64,000 nt of DNA from Neoroseomonas eburnea (GTDB lineage: Bacteria > Pseudomonadota > Alphaproteobacteria > Acetobacterales > Acetobacteraceae). The stretch is from positions 1 to 64,000 of the forward strand of contig NZ_JAAEDL010000018.1 in assembly GCF_018129005.1 (NCBI RefSeq), read 5' to 3'. Positions within the stretch are counted from its first letter, which is position 1, and each line of letters opens with the position of its first letter. Made by a program: the position numbers and the translations under genes. Positions 8,427 to 17,946 of this stretch are shown here, one piece after another. The notes under the pieces are model-generated. The model was given only the letters and a program-made list of their open reading frames with translations, ran no database searches and was not told where the DNA came from.

Positions 8427-8975
8427 TCAGCCACCGAGGGAACGGCGGTGCCGCCCGGACAGTTCCACGTAGTGCGGCGCCGTGCGGTCGAAGCCGGCGC
8501 GATGTTCCGGCGTCAGCACCCGCACCAGCTTGGCGGGGTTGCCCATCCAGAGCTCCAACGCGCCGATCTTCTTGCCCGGCGGCAGCACGGAGCCGGCGGC
8601 GAGCACGCCGCCTTCCTCGATCACCGCCTCGTCCAGCACGGTCGCGCCCATGCCGACGAAGGCGCGGTTCATCAGCGTGCAGGCGTGGATGATGGCGGCG
8701 TGGCCGACCGTCACGTCGTCGCCGATCGTGGTGCACTGGCGGCCGGCATTCACGTGGATGATGGTGCCGTCCTGGATGTTGCTGCCGCGGCCGATGGTGA
8801 TGGTGTTGGTGTCGCCGCGCAGGACGCAATGATACCAGATGTTCGACCCCTCCCCGATCGTCACCTGGCCGATCACGGCCGCGGTCGGCGCCACGAAGGC
8901 CGAGGGATGCACGACCGGCCGGTGCCCTTCGAAGACATAGAGCGGCGGCGCGGTCAGGGTCTGGTTGGTGTCCAT
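8427..8975 (-). CDS. Gamma-class carbonic anhydrase family protein
   Basis: This 182-aa protein is a left-handed beta-helix hexapeptide-repeat protein of the gamma-carbonic anhydrase/PaaY group. The three metal-ligand histidines are at 74, 92 and 97 (TIIHVNAG and VGHAAIIHACT). The N-terminal RGDTNTITIG turn and C-terminal WMGNPAKLVR segment are typical. It could hydrate CO2 in the cytosol, although many family members have no proven activity. GGGAGGAA precedes the ATG. Confidence 0.85.
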   Translation of the reverse strand: MDTNQTLTAPPLYVFEGHRPVVHPSAFVAPTAAVIGQVTIGEGSNIWYHCVLRGDTNTITIGRGSNIQDGTIIHVNAGRQCTTIGDDVTVGHAAIIHACTLMNRAFVGMGATVLDEAVIEEGGVLAAGSVLPPGKKIGALELWMGNPAKLVRVLTPEHRAGFDRTAPHYVELSGRHRRSLGG

Positions 8976-9051
8976 GGCGGGTTCCTCCCGGTCGTTCGGG
9001 TGCAGGATGCGCCGACGGGCGGGGCAGCGGAAGGCCGCCCCGCCCGGTTGG

Positions 9052-10017
9052 TCACTCGGCGGCGCGCGGCGCCGCGATCGGCAGGTCGGCATTCACCGGA
9101 ATGCCGAGCATCAGCCCGAGGTTCTGCACCGCCGCGCCGGACGCGCCCTTGCCGAGGTTGTCGAAGCGCGCCACCAGCACCGCCTGGCCGAGCGCCGCAT
9201 CGCCATAGACGCGGATCTCGAGCGCATTGGTGCCGTTCAGCGCCTGCGGCTCGATCTTGCCGTTGCCCTCGGCCGGCACGACGCGGACGTATTCGCTGCC
9301 CGCGTAGCGCTCGCGCAGCAGCGTCTCGATCTCCGCCGGGCTGACCTTGCGCTGCAGCGTGTCGAGATGCAGCGGGATCGCGTCCAGCATGCCCTGCGCG
9401 TAGTCCGCCACCGCCGGCACGAAGATCGGCCGGCGCGTCAGCAGCGAATAGGCCTGGAGTTCCGGCAGGTGCTTGTGATGCAGGCCGAGGCCGTACATCT
9501 CGAAATCCGGCGCGGTGCGGGCCTCATAGGCGGCGACCATGGACTTGCCGCCGCCGGTGTAGCCGGAGACCGCATTGACCGTGACCGGATGGTCGGCGGC
9601 CATGATCCCGGCCTCGACCAGCGGGCGCAGCATCAGGATCGCGCCCGTCGGGTAGCAGCCCGGATTGGACACGCGCTGCGCCGCCGCGATCGCCGCCGGC
9701 TGGTCGGGCGTCAGCTCCGCCAGGCCATAGACCCAGTCGGGATCGACGCGGTGCGCCGTGGAGGCATCGAGCAGCTTCGGCGCCCTGGCCCCCAGCGAGG
9801 CGGCGAGCTCCGCGCTTTCCTTCGCCGCGTCGTCCGGCAGGCAGAGGATGACGAGATCCACCTCCTCCATCAGCTCGCGCCGCGCCCCGGGGTCCTTGCG
9901 GCGGTCGGCGGCGATCGATCGCAGCGCGACATGCGGGTTCGCCGCCAGACGCTCGCGGATCTGCAGGCCGGTCGTGCCGGCCTCGCCGTCGATGAACACC
10001 GTGGGGGTCTTGGCCAT
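9052..10017 (-). CDS. argC: N-acetyl-gamma-glutamyl-phosphate reductase
   Basis: This 321-aa enzyme catalyses the third step of arginine synthesis, NADPH reduction of N-acetylglutamyl-phosphate to the semialdehyde. The catalytic Cys is C121 in SNPGCYPTG, and the HHKHLPE segment is conserved. The nucleotide-binding start [13 protein letters not shown] and the length of about 320 aa mark the short (type 2) ArgC common in alphaproteobacteria. It lies downstream of rplM-rpsI on the same strand, but a terminator-like hairpin separates them. Confidence 0.93.
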   Translation of the reverse strand: MAKTPTVFIDGEAGTTGLQIRERLAANPHVALRSIAADRRKDPGARRELMEEVDLVILCLPDDAAKESAELAASLGARAPKLLDASTAHRVDPDWVYGLAELTPDQPAAIAAAQRVSNPGCYPTGAILMLRPLVEAGIMAADHPVTVNAVSGYTGGGKSMVAAYEARTAPDFEMYGLGLHHKHLPELQAYSLLTRRPIFVPAVADYAQGMLDAIPLHLDTLQRKVSPAEIETLLRERYAGSEYVRVVPAEGNGKIEPQALNGTNALEIRVYGDAALGQAVLVARFDNLGKGASGAAVQNLGLMLGIPVNADLPIAAPRAAE

Positions 10018-10071
10018 GGGATGGACCTCCGTTGTCTGGCCATTTGCCGCGAATTGCGGCCCGAAATGCAA

Positions 10072-10101
10072 GAGGGGCGGACCCTCGCGGATCCACCCCT
10101 C
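10072..10101 (-). terminator. Probable terminator after rpsI
   Basis: On the minus strand a 10-bp stem with one G-U pair (10092-10101 with 10072-10081) is followed by TTGCATTT. It lies between the rpsI stop (10156) and the argC start (10017). Confidence 0.55.
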
Positions 10102-10155
10102 CTGCATGACAGTCCTGCGTAGAACGGACCGGCGCCGGACGCCGATCCGCTGGCG

Positions 10156-10641
10156 TCAGCGCTTGCTGAACTGGAAGGAACGTCGCGCCTTCGCCTTGCC
10201 GTACTTCTTGCGCTCCACGACGCGGGGGTCGCGGGTCAGGAAGCCGGCCTTCTTCAGGATGGCGCGCAGCTCGGGTTCGAAGTTGCAGAGCGCGCGGGAG
10301 ATGCCGTGGCGGACCGCGCCGGCCTGGCCCGAAAGCCCGCCGCCATTCACCGAGCAGAACACGTCGAACTGCTGGTAGCGGTCGGCCACCAGGAAGGGCT
10401 GCGTGATCAGCATGCGAAGCACGGGACGGGCGAAATAGCGCGCCGCCGGCTTGTCGTTGATCAGGATCTGGCCCTTGCCGGGCTTCACCCACACGCGGGC
10501 CACGGCGTCCTTGCGGCGGCCGGTGGCATAGGCGCGGCCGAAGGCATCGCGCTTCGGTTCGCGCTTCGGGGCGGCCTCGGGCGCCGCCGGCGTGCCGGCG
10601 ACGAGTTCCTTGAGGTCCGCGAGGGTACGGGTCTCGCTCAT
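10156..10641 (-). CDS. rpsI: 30S ribosomal protein S9
   Basis: This 161-aa protein is S9 of the small subunit, whose C-terminal tail reaches the P-site tRNA. The signature [19 protein letters not shown] and the basic tail ending RRSFQFSKR are complete. An N-terminal extension of about 35 residues before [14 protein letters not shown] is usual in alphaproteobacteria. It follows rplM by 4 bp in the standard two-gene operon. Confidence 0.98.
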   Translation of the reverse strand: MSETRTLADLKELVAGTPAAPEAAPKREPKRDAFGRAYATGRRKDAVARVWVKPGKGQILINDKPAARYFARPVLRMLITQPFLVADRYQQFDVFCSVNGGGLSGQAGAVRHGISRALCNFEPELRAILKKAGFLTRDPRVVERKKYGKAKARRSFQFSKR

Positions 10642-10645
10642 CGCC

Positions 10646-11131
10646 TCAGGCCACCTTCTTCACGAGCACGGAGTTCTTGCGGTTCAGCGCCGCGACGTCG
10701 AGCGCCTGCGGCTGCTGGCCGGCATGCGGATGCTCGGCGCCCGCATAGACGTGCAGGTTGCGCATCTGCTGGCGACCCAGCGGGCCGCGCGTGATCATGC
10801 GCTCCACCGCCTTCTCGATCACCCGCTCCGGGTACTTGCTCTCAAGCCGCTCGCGCACGGTGCGCTGCTTGATGCCGCCCGGGTAGCCGGTGTGCCAGTA
10901 GAACACCTTCTGCTCCGCCTTCGCGCCGGTGACGCGGATCTTGCGGGCATTGATGATGACGACGTGGTCGCCGCAATCGACATGCGGGGTGAACTGCGGC
11001 TTGTGCTTGCCGCGAAGGCGATTGGCCACGAGCGTCGCGAGGCGGCCGAGCACGAGCCCGTCCGCATCGATCAGCACCCAGCCCTTCTTCACCTCCGCCG
11101 GCTTCAGCGAGGTGGTCTGTCTCGTGAGCAT
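10646..11131 (-). CDS. rplM: 50S ribosomal protein L13
   Basis: This 161-aa large-subunit protein has the hallmark [20 protein letters not shown] and the [11 protein letters not shown] and MLPRGPLGRQ-type ([20 protein letters not shown]) segments. It is the first gene of rplM-rpsI and has a recognisable promoter 37-65 bp upstream. Confidence 0.98.
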   Translation of the reverse strand: MLTRQTTSLKPAEVKKGWVLIDADGLVLGRLATLVANRLRGKHKPQFTPHVDCGDHVVIINARKIRVTGAKAEQKVFYWHTGYPGGIKQRTVRERLESKYPERVIEKAVERMITRGPLGRQQMRNLHVYAGAEHPHAGQQPQALDVAALNRKNSVLVKKVA

Positions 11132-11167
11132 CGGTTTTCCAAGTGTCAGGCGTGTTCAGTGGCGCGG

Positions 11168-11196
11168 CTTATCGCGGTCGGGGGCCGGAAAGTCAA
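11168..11196 (-). promoter_or_regulatory. Promoter of rplM-rpsI
   Basis: On the minus strand TTGACT (11191-11196) and GATAAG (11168-11173) are separated by exactly 17 bp. This is a sigma-70-type promoter that would start transcription about 30 nt before the rplM ATG. Confidence 0.65.
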
Positions 11197-11219
11197 GCCG
11201 GAAGCGGGATTTGCGGTTG

Positions 11220-11235
11220 CGGTATCATGATACCG
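11220..11235. promoter_or_regulatory. Perfect 16-bp palindrome, candidate operator
   Basis: CGGTATCATGATACCG reads identically on both strands. It lies in the divergent gap between rplM and the Bug receptor gene, 97 bp before the latter. GGTATC/GATACC half-sites resemble operators of GntR-type regulators of carboxylate uptake, but no regulator gene is adjacent. Confidence 0.5.
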
Positions 11236-11331
11236 TCATTCCCGATCGGCCCTCTTCCCCTCCGTCCGGGCGCCTGCGAGGCTGGTCCCAAGCGCGCCCG
11301 AAGGCGCAACAGCATTGCTTGGGGAAACGCC

Positions 11332-12306
11332 ATGACCCGTCTCGACCGCCGCGCCTTCTTCGCCGCCACCGGGCTTCTCGCCGCGCCGCGCCTCGTCCGC
11401 GCCCAGGGCAACTGGCCGCAGGGCCAGACCACCAGCCTGGTCATCCCCTATGCGGCGGGTGGCTCGCCGGACGTGCTCGGGCGGATCATCACCCAGGGCT
11501 TCGCCGAGCGGACCGGCGCGACCTTCATCATGGACCACAAGCCGGGAGCCTCCACCACGCTCGCCGCCCGCCACGTCGCCCGCGCGCGACCGGACGGCGC
11601 GACCCTGCTGATGGGCACCATCGTGACCTTCACCATGGCGCCCTATGCGCTGCGCAACCTCGGCTACGACCCGGTGGGCGACTTCGCCCACATCACCCAG
11701 ATCGCCGAGACGCTCTTCGTCATGGTGGCCCATCCGCGGTGGGAGAGCCTCGATCATGTCCTCGCCGAGGCGCGGCGCCGCCCGGGGCAGCTCACCTACG
11801 CCACCTGGGGCGTCGGCAGCACCTCCCATCTCGGCATGGTCGACCTGATGCAGCGGACGGGCACGGAGCTGCTGCACGTCCCCTTCAACGGCACGCCGCC
11901 GGCGCTGACCGAAACCATCGCCGGGCGGACGGACGTGATGATCTCCACCTTCGCCCCGGCCAAGCCGCATGTGGAAAGCGGCCGGCTGCGCGCGCTCGGC
12001 ATGGTCTCGGCCGCGCGGACCCCGGCCCTGCCGGACGTGCCGACCATGACGGAACTCGGACAGAGGGATTTCGTCGTCGGCGGCTGGTTCAGCCTGCAGG
12101 CGCCGGCGGGCACGCCGAAGCCCATCCTCGACCGCGTCAACGACCTGGCGAAGGAGGCCTTCGGCACGCCGGCCGCGGCCGAGACCTTCGCCCGTCTCGG
12201 CTTCGCCGCCGCGGAACCGGGCCCCGAGGCGCTGATCGCGCGCATCCGGCGGGAGCTCGACCAGAACCGCGAGCTGATGCGCCGCGCCGGCATCCAGCCG
12301 GAATAG
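11332..12306 (+). CDS. Bug (TctC-type) periplasmic solute-binding protein
   Basis: This 324-aa protein is a tripartite tricarboxylate receptor-family binding protein. The N-terminus MTRLDRRAFFAATGLLAAPR carries a twin-arginine-like signal, cleaved near VRAQ. VIPYAAGGSPDVLGRII is the ligand-loop signature, and the domain runs to the end at normal length. These receptors bind carboxylates in the periplasm. No TctAB membrane genes are adjacent, as is common for orphan Bug proteins. A glyoxalase-fold gene and an IlvD/Edd dehydratase follow. Confidence 0.88.
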   Translation: MTRLDRRAFFAATGLLAAPRLVRAQGNWPQGQTTSLVIPYAAGGSPDVLGRIITQGFAERTGATFIMDHKPGASTTLAARHVARARPDGATLLMGTIVTFTMAPYALRNLGYDPVGDFAHITQIAETLFVMVAHPRWESLDHVLAEARRRPGQLTYATWGVGSTSHLGMVDLMQRTGTELLHVPFNGTPPALTETIAGRTDVMISTFAPAKPHVESGRLRALGMVSAARTPALPDVPTMTELGQRDFVVGGWFSLQAPAGTPKPILDRVNDLAKEAFGTPAAAETFARLGFAAAEPGPEALIARIRRELDQNRELMRRAGIQPE

Positions 12307-12381
12307 CGCCACCCGCCGATCCGCAACCCGGATCAACGCCGCCGCGCTAGCCTGCCGGCGCGGCGGAGGAGGCCGCTCCCG

Positions 12382-12774
12382 ATGTACAGCCATGTCACCC
12401 TCGGCACGAACGACATCCGCCGCGCCGTCGCCTTCTACGACCCCCTGCTGGCGGATCTCGGCCTGCAGCGGCAGGAGTCGGACCTGGATCGCGGCTATGC
12501 CGGCTACGCGGCGAAGCCCGAGACGACGCCGCAGTTCTGGGTCACCACCCCGCTCGACCGCAGGCCGGCCACCGTCGGCAACGGCGTGACCATCGCCTTC
12601 GAGGCCCCCGACCGCGCCACGGTGGACCGCTTCCACGCCGCCGCCCTGGCCGGGGGAGGGACGGATGAGGGCAAGCCCGGCCTGCGCCCGCACTACCACC
12701 CCGACTACTACGGTGCTTATGTGCGCGACCCTGACGGCAACAAGATCTGCTGCGTCTGCCACCGCCCCGCCTGA
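12382..12774 (+). CDS. VOC (glyoxalase/bleomycin resistance) family protein
   Basis: This 130-aa protein has the paired beta-alpha-beta-beta-beta modules of the vicinal oxygen chelate fold. YSHVTLGTNDIRRAVAFYDP is the usual first module and HYHPDYYGAYVRDPDGNKIC the second, the latter carrying the metal/active-site region. GGAGGAGG precedes the ATG. The substrate is unknown. Confidence 0.85.
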   Translation: MYSHVTLGTNDIRRAVAFYDPLLADLGLQRQESDLDRGYAGYAAKPETTPQFWVTTPLDRRPATVGNGVTIAFEAPDRATVDRFHAAALAGGGTDEGKPGLRPHYHPDYYGAYVRDPDGNKICCVCHRPA

Positions 12775-12810
12775 GGGCCGGGGGCCGCGGCGGCGGGACA
12801 AAGGACGCCC

Positions 12811-14508
12811 ATGACCGACAAGCCCCACGGCCTCGGCCGCAACGCCTCGAACTACGGCGACCCCGCCTTCGCGCTGTATCTGCGGCGCTCCTTCGCCAAG
12901 TCCATGGGCTATTCGCAGGCGATGCTCGACAAGCCGGTGGTCGGCATCGCCGACACCGCGAGCGACTACAACAACTGCCACCGCACGGTCCCGGAACTGA
13001 TCGAGGCGGTGAAGCGCGGCGTGCTCGCCGCCGGCGGGCTGCCCCTCGCCTTCCCGACCATCAGCATCTGCGAGCCCTCGCTCTCGCCGTGTTCCATGCA
13101 CTACCGCAACCTGATGGCGCTCGACACCGAGACGATGCTGGCGAACCAGCCGATGGATGCGGCGGTGCTGGTGGGCGGCTGCGACAAGACGGTGCCGGCG
13201 CAGCTCATGGGCGCGATCAGCTCGGGCACGCCGTCGGTGATGCTGGTGGTCGGCCCGATGCTGGCGCAGGCCTTCGAGGGCGAGCGCCTGTCCGCCTGCA
13301 CCGATTGCCGCCGCTACTGGGCGCGCTACCGCGCCGGCGAGGTCTCGGACGAGAAGATCAGCACGCTGGAGGGCAAGCTCGCCACCACCGCGGGCACCTG
13401 CGGCGTGATGGGCACGGCCTCCACCATGGCCTGTCTCGCCGCGACGCTCGGCTTCATGCCGCTCGATGCGGCCTCGGCGCCTGCGGTGCATGCCGACCGG
13501 CTGCGCATCGCCGAGGAAGCCGGCGCGCAGGCGGTGCGGCTGATCCGCAACCCGGTCGCGCCGCTCTCGCTGATGACGCAGGGCAATCTCGACAATGCGG
13601 TGCGCGTGCTGCTGGCGCTCGGCGGGTCGACCAATGCCATCGTCCACCTCGCGGCCATCGCCGGGCGCGCGGGGCTGGCGCTCGACCTGAAGCGGCTCGA
13701 TGCGCTGTCCGAGACCACGCCGGTGCTGGTGGACCTCAAGCCCACCGGCGAAGGCTACATGGAGGACTTCCACAGTGCCGGCGGCATGCGCGCCCTGCTG
13801 TGGGAATTGCGCGACCTGCTCGACCTGACGGCGAAGGACCTCGACGGCGTCTCGCTTGCCGACCGCATCGGCGACGGCAAGCATTTCGTCGACCGTCGCA
13901 TCATCCGCGCGCGCGGCGAGCCGGTCTCGCCGGTCGGCGGGCTGGTGGCGCTGTTCGGCTCGCTGGCGCCGGACGGCGCGATCCTCAAGCGCAGCGCGGC
14001 GACGCCCTCGCTCTTCGAGACCGAGGCGCGCTGCCTGGTCTTCGACGGGCTGAAGGACCTGTCGGACCGCATCGACGACCCGGATCTCGACGTCACGCCG
14101 CAGGACATCCTGGTGCTGAAGAACGCCGGTCCGCGCAGCCCGGCGGGCATGCCGGAGGCGGGCTACCTGCCCATCCCGAAGAAGCTCGCGCGCCAGGGCG
14201 TGAAGGACATGGTGCGCATGAGCGACTGCCGCATGTCCGGCACCGCCTTCGGCACCATCGTCCTGCACATCGCGCCGGAAGCCTCGGTCGGCGGCCCGCT
14301 CGCGCTGGTGGAGACCGGCGACCGCATCCGGCTGTCGGTGAAGAACCGCAGCCTGGACCTGCTGGTGGACGAGGCGGTGCTGGCGAAGCGCCGCGCCGCC
14401 TGGACGCCGGCGCCGGCGCCGGCACGCGGCTGGGACCGCCTGGTGCATGAGCAGGTGACGCAGGCGCCGCTCGGCGCCGACCTCGCCTTCCTGCGCGCAG
14501 CACCTTGA
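12811..14508 (+). CDS. IlvD/Edd family dehydratase, probably for a sugar acid
   Basis: This 565-aa protein belongs to the iron-sulfur dehydratases that remove water from dihydroxy acids. The cluster Cys residues are C56 (DYNNCHRTV), C124 (VGGCDKTVPAQLMG) and the Cys in TAGTCGVMGTASTM. The SACTDCRRYWARYRAGE insert and the lack of the canonical [15 protein letters not shown] region set it apart from the true IlvD at 30580. It is nearer to arabonate/xylonate-type dehydratases. AAGGA lies before the ATG. The next gene starts on its stop codon. Confidence 0.82.
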   Translation: MTDKPHGLGRNASNYGDPAFALYLRRSFAKSMGYSQAMLDKPVVGIADTASDYNNCHRTVPELIEAVKRGVLAAGGLPLAFPTISICEPSLSPCSMHYRNLMALDTETMLANQPMDAAVLVGGCDKTVPAQLMGAISSGTPSVMLVVGPMLAQAFEGERLSACTDCRRYWARYRAGEVSDEKISTLEGKLATTAGTCGVMGTASTMACLAATLGFMPLDAASAPAVHADRLRIAEEAGAQAVRLIRNPVAPLSLMTQGNLDNAVRVLLALGGSTNAIVHLAAIAGRAGLALDLKRLDALSETTPVLVDLKPTGEGYMEDFHSAGGMRALLWELRDLLDLTAKDLDGVSLADRIGDGKHFVDRRIIRARGEPVSPVGGLVALFGSLAPDGAILKRSAATPSLFETEARCLVFDGLKDLSDRIDDPDLDVTPQDILVLKNAGPRSPAGMPEAGYLPIPKKLARQGVKDMVRMSDCRMSGTAFGTIVLHIAPEASVGGPLALVETGDRIRLSVKNRSLDLLVDEAVLAKRRAAWTPAPAPARGWDRLVHEQVTQAPLGADLAFLRAAP

Positions 14509-15362
14509 TCGCGCTGGTCGGCGCCAGCGGGCGCTCCGGCGCCGCGCTGGCGCGGGCGCTGGCGGCGCATGGCATGCCCTTCGTCCCGGTGGTCCGCAGC
14601 GCCGCGAAATGGACGGCGCTCGGCCTGGCGGGCGAGCCGCGGGTGGCCGACCTGCGCGACGCCGCGGCCCTGCGCCGCGCCCTGGCCGGAGCGGATCGCG
14701 TGGTCAGCACGGTGCATGCCCGCTGGGCGCCGGCCCTGCTCGCCGCCGCGGAGCCCGCCGCATCCTGGGTGCTGATGGGCTCCACCCGCCGCTTCTCGCA
14801 ATGGCCCGATGCCCATGGCGACGGCGTGCGGGCGGGCGAGGCCGCCTTCCTGGCCGCCGGCCGCCCCGGGGTCATGCTGCACCCGACGATGATCTACGGG
14901 GCGCAGGGCGAGGACAACGTCCAGCGCCTCGCCGCCCTGCTGGCGAAGCTGCCCGTCGCGCCGCTGCCGGGCGGCGGCCGCGCGCTGGTCCAGCCGATCC
15001 ACCAGGACGACGTGACGCGCTGCCTGATCGCCGCGATCCGGCACGGCTGGACGAAGCCGGAGACGATCGTCATCGCCGGGCCTTCCCCGCTCGCCTACCG
15101 CGACTTCCTGCGCGCCGTCGCGGCGGCGGCCGGGCTGCGCGCCCCGCCGATCCTGCCCATCCCGGCCCTGCCGCTGCGCCTGCTGGCGCCGCTGGCGCGC
15201 ATCATTCCGGGCCTGCCGCGCATCGGCGGCGACGAGATCCGCCGGCTGACCGAGGACAAGGCCTTCGACATCGGCCCCATGCGCCGGATCCTGGGGGTCG
15301 AGCCGATTCCGCTCGATCAGGGTCTTGCCCTCACCTTCCGGCGGGACCAAACCTCGGCCTGA
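14505..15362 (+). CDS. NAD(P)-binding epimerase/NmrA-like protein
   Basis: This 285-aa atypical short-chain dehydrogenase-like protein starts with the GASGRSG nucleotide-binding loop. The initiation codon appears to be TTG (14505-14507), which overlaps the upstream TGA, so it is translationally coupled to the dehydratase. The glycine loop begins six residues in, which leaves little room for a different start. The sequence TMIYGAQGEDNVQRLAALL, then HQDDVTRCL, is typical of complex-I-associated NDUFA9-like/NmrA-like members. No clear SDR Tyr-x3-Lys dyad is seen. Confidence 0.75.
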   Translation: MIALVGASGRSGAALARALAAHGMPFVPVVRSAAKWTALGLAGEPRVADLRDAAALRRALAGADRVVSTVHARWAPALLAAAEPAASWVLMGSTRRFSQWPDAHGDGVRAGEAAFLAAGRPGVMLHPTMIYGAQGEDNVQRLAALLAKLPVAPLPGGGRALVQPIHQDDVTRCLIAAIRHGWTKPETIVIAGPSPLAYRDFLRAVAAAAGLRAPPILPIPALPLRLLAPLARIIPGLPRIGGDEIRRLTEDKAFDIGPMRRILGVEPIPLDQGLALTFRRDQTSA

Positions 15363-15402
15363 AGGATCTTCCGGGACTGCGCCGAACGACGCATTCCCGA
15401 TG

Positions 15403-15483
15403 CGGCACCGGCCCGCACCCCCATTTGGCGCCCCTTCCGGACGACGATCGCCGGATGCCTCGTGGGGATGCGGGCCGGTGCCG
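15403..15483. repeat. Dispersed palindromic repeat family E, copy 1
   Basis: A perfect 15-bp inverted repeat, CGGCACCGGCCCGCA (15403-15417) against 15469-15483, encloses 51 bp. It is related to 39588-39663 and lies between two co-directional genes. Confidence 0.65.
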
Positions 15484-15523
15484 GCATTCTCCACCAGCCT
15501 CTGACACGCCCCGGAGCCGCCTC

Positions 15524-16705
15524 ATGCCTGTCAACAACCGCATCGCCGATTTCCACGCCGAGATGACCGCCTGGCGGCGGGACTTCCACGAACACCCCGA
15601 GCTCGCCTTCGAGGAGGTCCGCACCTCCCGCATCGTCGCCGAGAAGCTGCGCGAATTCGGCTGCGACGAGGTGGTGACCGGCATCGCGAGGACCGGCGTG
15701 GTCGGCGTGATCCGTGGCAACAACGCCGCCTCCGGCCGCGCCATCGGGCTGCGCGCGGACATGGACGCGCTGCCGATCCTCGAGGACACCGGCCTGCCGC
15801 ACGCGTCCAAGACGCCCGGCAAGATGCACGCCTGCGGCCATGACGGGCACACCACCATGCTGCTCGGCGCGGCGAAGTACCTCGCGGAGACGCGCAACTT
15901 CGACGGCACCGTCTACGTCATCTTCCAGCCCGCCGAGGAGAATTTCGGCGGCGGCGAGGTGATGGTGAAGGAGGGCCTGTTCGAGCGCTTCCCGATGGAG
16001 CGCGTCTTCGGACTGCACAACTGGCCCGCCCTGCCGGCCGGCACCTTCGCCTGGCGGGAAGGCCCGGTGATGGCCGCCGTCGCCAACCTGGAAGTCACCA
16101 TCACCGGCAAGGGCGCGCACGGCGCCATGCCGCACAACGGCAACGACCCGATCGTGATCGCCGCCGCCATCGTGCAGGCGCTGCAATCCATCGTCGCGCG
16201 CAACGTCGAACCGGTCGATGCCGGCGTCATCACCATCGGCCACATCACCGGCGGCCACACCTACAACGTGATCCCGCAGACGGTGCAGATGCTCGGCACC
16301 GCGCGGTGGTTCGCCAAGGAGGTCGGCGACCTGCTGGAGAAGCGCTTCCTCGAGACCGTCACCGGCATCGCCGCGGCCTTCGGCGCCACGGCGGAGGCGA
16401 AGTTCATCCGCCTCTACCCCGCCACGATCAACGAGGTGACGAGCGTGCACCTCGCCGCCGATGCCGCGCGCGCGGTGCAGGGCGAGGCGCGCGTCATCAC
16501 GATGCCCAAGCCGACCATGGGCGGGGAGGATTTCTCCTTCATGCTCAACGCCAAGGACGGCGCCTACCTGATGCTCGGCGGCGGGCGCTCGGAGCAGGAC
16601 GCCAACGTCCACCATCCGAAATACGACTTCAACGACGAGATCCTGCCGGTCGGCGCCTCCTGGTGGGCGGCGCTGGCGGAGCGGCTCCTGCCGCGCCAGG
16701 ATTGA
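15524..16705 (+). CDS. M20 family amidohydrolase (hippurate/indole-acyl amino acid hydrolase type)
   Basis: This 393-aa cytosolic metallohydrolase cleaves N-acyl amino acids. The metal-binding motifs RADMDALPILEDTG, HACGHDGHTTMLLGAAK (with the family Cys and His ligands), FQPAEENFGGG and the late PTMGGEDFSFM are all intact. The dimerisation segment GKGAHGAMPHNGNDPI lies in the middle. Length fits the HipO/AmhX group. The true substrate cannot be read from the sequence. Confidence 0.9.
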   Translation: MPVNNRIADFHAEMTAWRRDFHEHPELAFEEVRTSRIVAEKLREFGCDEVVTGIARTGVVGVIRGNNAASGRAIGLRADMDALPILEDTGLPHASKTPGKMHACGHDGHTTMLLGAAKYLAETRNFDGTVYVIFQPAEENFGGGEVMVKEGLFERFPMERVFGLHNWPALPAGTFAWREGPVMAAVANLEVTITGKGAHGAMPHNGNDPIVIAAAIVQALQSIVARNVEPVDAGVITIGHITGGHTYNVIPQTVQMLGTARWFAKEVGDLLEKRFLETVTGIAAAFGATAEAKFIRLYPATINEVTSVHLAADAARAVQGEARVITMPKPTMGGEDFSFMLNAKDGAYLMLGGGRSEQDANVHHPKYDFNDEILPVGASWWAALAERLLPRQD

Positions 16706-16782
16706 TCCGGCGGCGTTAGCAGGGCCGAAACCATGGGCGGATGAAGGTGGCGCAGGCATGACCCCGCGACCGGAACCCGCCC

Positions 16783-17268
16783 ATGGCCCGTCCGACCCCC
16801 GCCTTCGACCCCTGGCCGCTGCTGCCGCGCCCGGCCGGCGGCCGCCCGCGGCCCGAGGATGACCCGGCGCGCGCGGCGGTCGCGGCCTGCATCGGCCTCG
16901 CGGCGCTGCTGCTGCCGCTCCGCCTCGCGCTGCCGGGAAGCGGGCTGGGGCCGGAACTGGCCAAGCTCGTCGCGCTGGTCGGCTGCAGCGGCGGATTCGC
17001 GCTGCTGCTGGCGCTGGTCGCGATGCTCGTCGGCGTCGCCGTGGTCACGCCGGTCCTCACCCTGCCGGCACCGATGCGCCAGGCCGCGCTGCGCGCCTTC
17101 GACAACGCCGTCCATCTCGCCTTCGTGCTGAGCGTGACCGGCGTGCTCGGCATCATCGTGCTGCACGAAAGGGTGCCGCCGGTGGCGATCTGGTTCACCG
17201 GCCAGGCGGCGCTGCTCTGGGCCTGCCACCGCACGCGGCTCTGGCTCGCCGGGCCGAGCATCGCCTGA
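16783..17268 (+). CDS. Small integral membrane protein of unknown function
   Basis: This 161-aa protein is not recognised as a known family. After a Pro-rich N-terminus it has four likely membrane segments near residues 32-51, 62-92, 108-127 and 132-150. The codon pattern matches its neighbours and supports a real gene. It lies alone between the amidohydrolase and the cupin gene. Confidence 0.5.
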   Translation: MARPTPAFDPWPLLPRPAGGRPRPEDDPARAAVAACIGLAALLLPLRLALPGSGLGPELAKLVALVGCSGGFALLLALVAMLVGVAVVTPVLTLPAPMRQAALRAFDNAVHLAFVLSVTGVLGIIVLHERVPPVAIWFTGQAALLWACHRTRLWLAGPSIA

Positions 17269-17428
17269 CGGGCGGGAAAGTCCTCCCCGCCGCGGGCAGC
17301 GCAACAGCACGGCCTGCTCCGCGCGCGCCGCGCCGGAGCAGCGCATCGCTATTTTCGCGGCCCGCTTGCGGTGGCGCGCGGAAAGGCCTCCTTCCCTGGG
17401 CAGGACACCCCTGCCGAGGACCCGCGCC

Positions 17429-17926
17429 ATGCCCCATGACGGCCACGACCATCCCTCCATCCCCGAGGATGGCTGGAAGCACACCGGCGTCCGCGTCATT
17501 CCCGGCGACAGCCTGGACACCAACACGGCGCAGACGCCCGGCATGAACCGCGCCGCCGCGATCAATGCGGCGCGCGTCGGCGCGCAGAAGATCTGGGCGG
17601 GCACGGTGCACATCCACCCCGATGCCAAGACCGGCGCGCACCATCACGGCCATCTGGAAAGCGTGATCTACGTGGTGCGGGGCAAGGCCCGCATGCGCTG
17701 GGGCGAAAGGCTCGAATTCGTCGCCGAGGCCGGCCCCGGCGACTTCATCTACGTGCCGCCCTACGTGCCGCACCAGGAGATCAACGCCTCCGCCGACGAG
17801 ACGCTGGAATGCGTGCTGGTGCGCAGCGACAACGAGGCGGTCGCCATCAACATCGACATCGAGCCGGTGGAGAAGCCGGAAACCGTGCTCTGGGTGGACC
17901 CCATCCACCGCGCGCCAGGCGGCTGA
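17429..17926 (+). CDS. Cupin-domain protein
   Basis: This 165-aa single-domain cupin has the first metal-binding motif in GAHHHGHLESVIYVVRGKARM and the second as PGDFIYVPPYVPHQEINAS, so the usual His/Glu ligands are present. The acidic His-rich start MPHDGHDHPS may also hold metal. Such proteins bind a metal and act as small dioxygenases, isomerases or sensors; nothing here selects one role. Confidence 0.8.
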   Translation: MPHDGHDHPSIPEDGWKHTGVRVIPGDSLDTNTAQTPGMNRAAAINAARVGAQKIWAGTVHIHPDAKTGAHHHGHLESVIYVVRGKARMRWGERLEFVAEAGPGDFIYVPPYVPHQEINASADETLECVLVRSDNEAVAINIDIEPVEKPETVLWVDPIHRAPGG

Positions 17927-17946
17927 CCCCGGCCGGCCTGTCGGTT

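Noticed and set aside
11236-14448. A 1070-codon minus-strand frame across the Bug, VOC and dehydratase genes
   Set aside because: It spans three well-supported genes in antisense, has no ribosome-binding site, and has the composition of a codon-bias shadow.
12811-14508. Annotating this gene as a second ilvD
   Set aside because: It lacks the [14 protein letters not shown] block of true dihydroxy-acid dehydratases, is about 50 residues shorter and is better placed with sugar-acid dehydratases.
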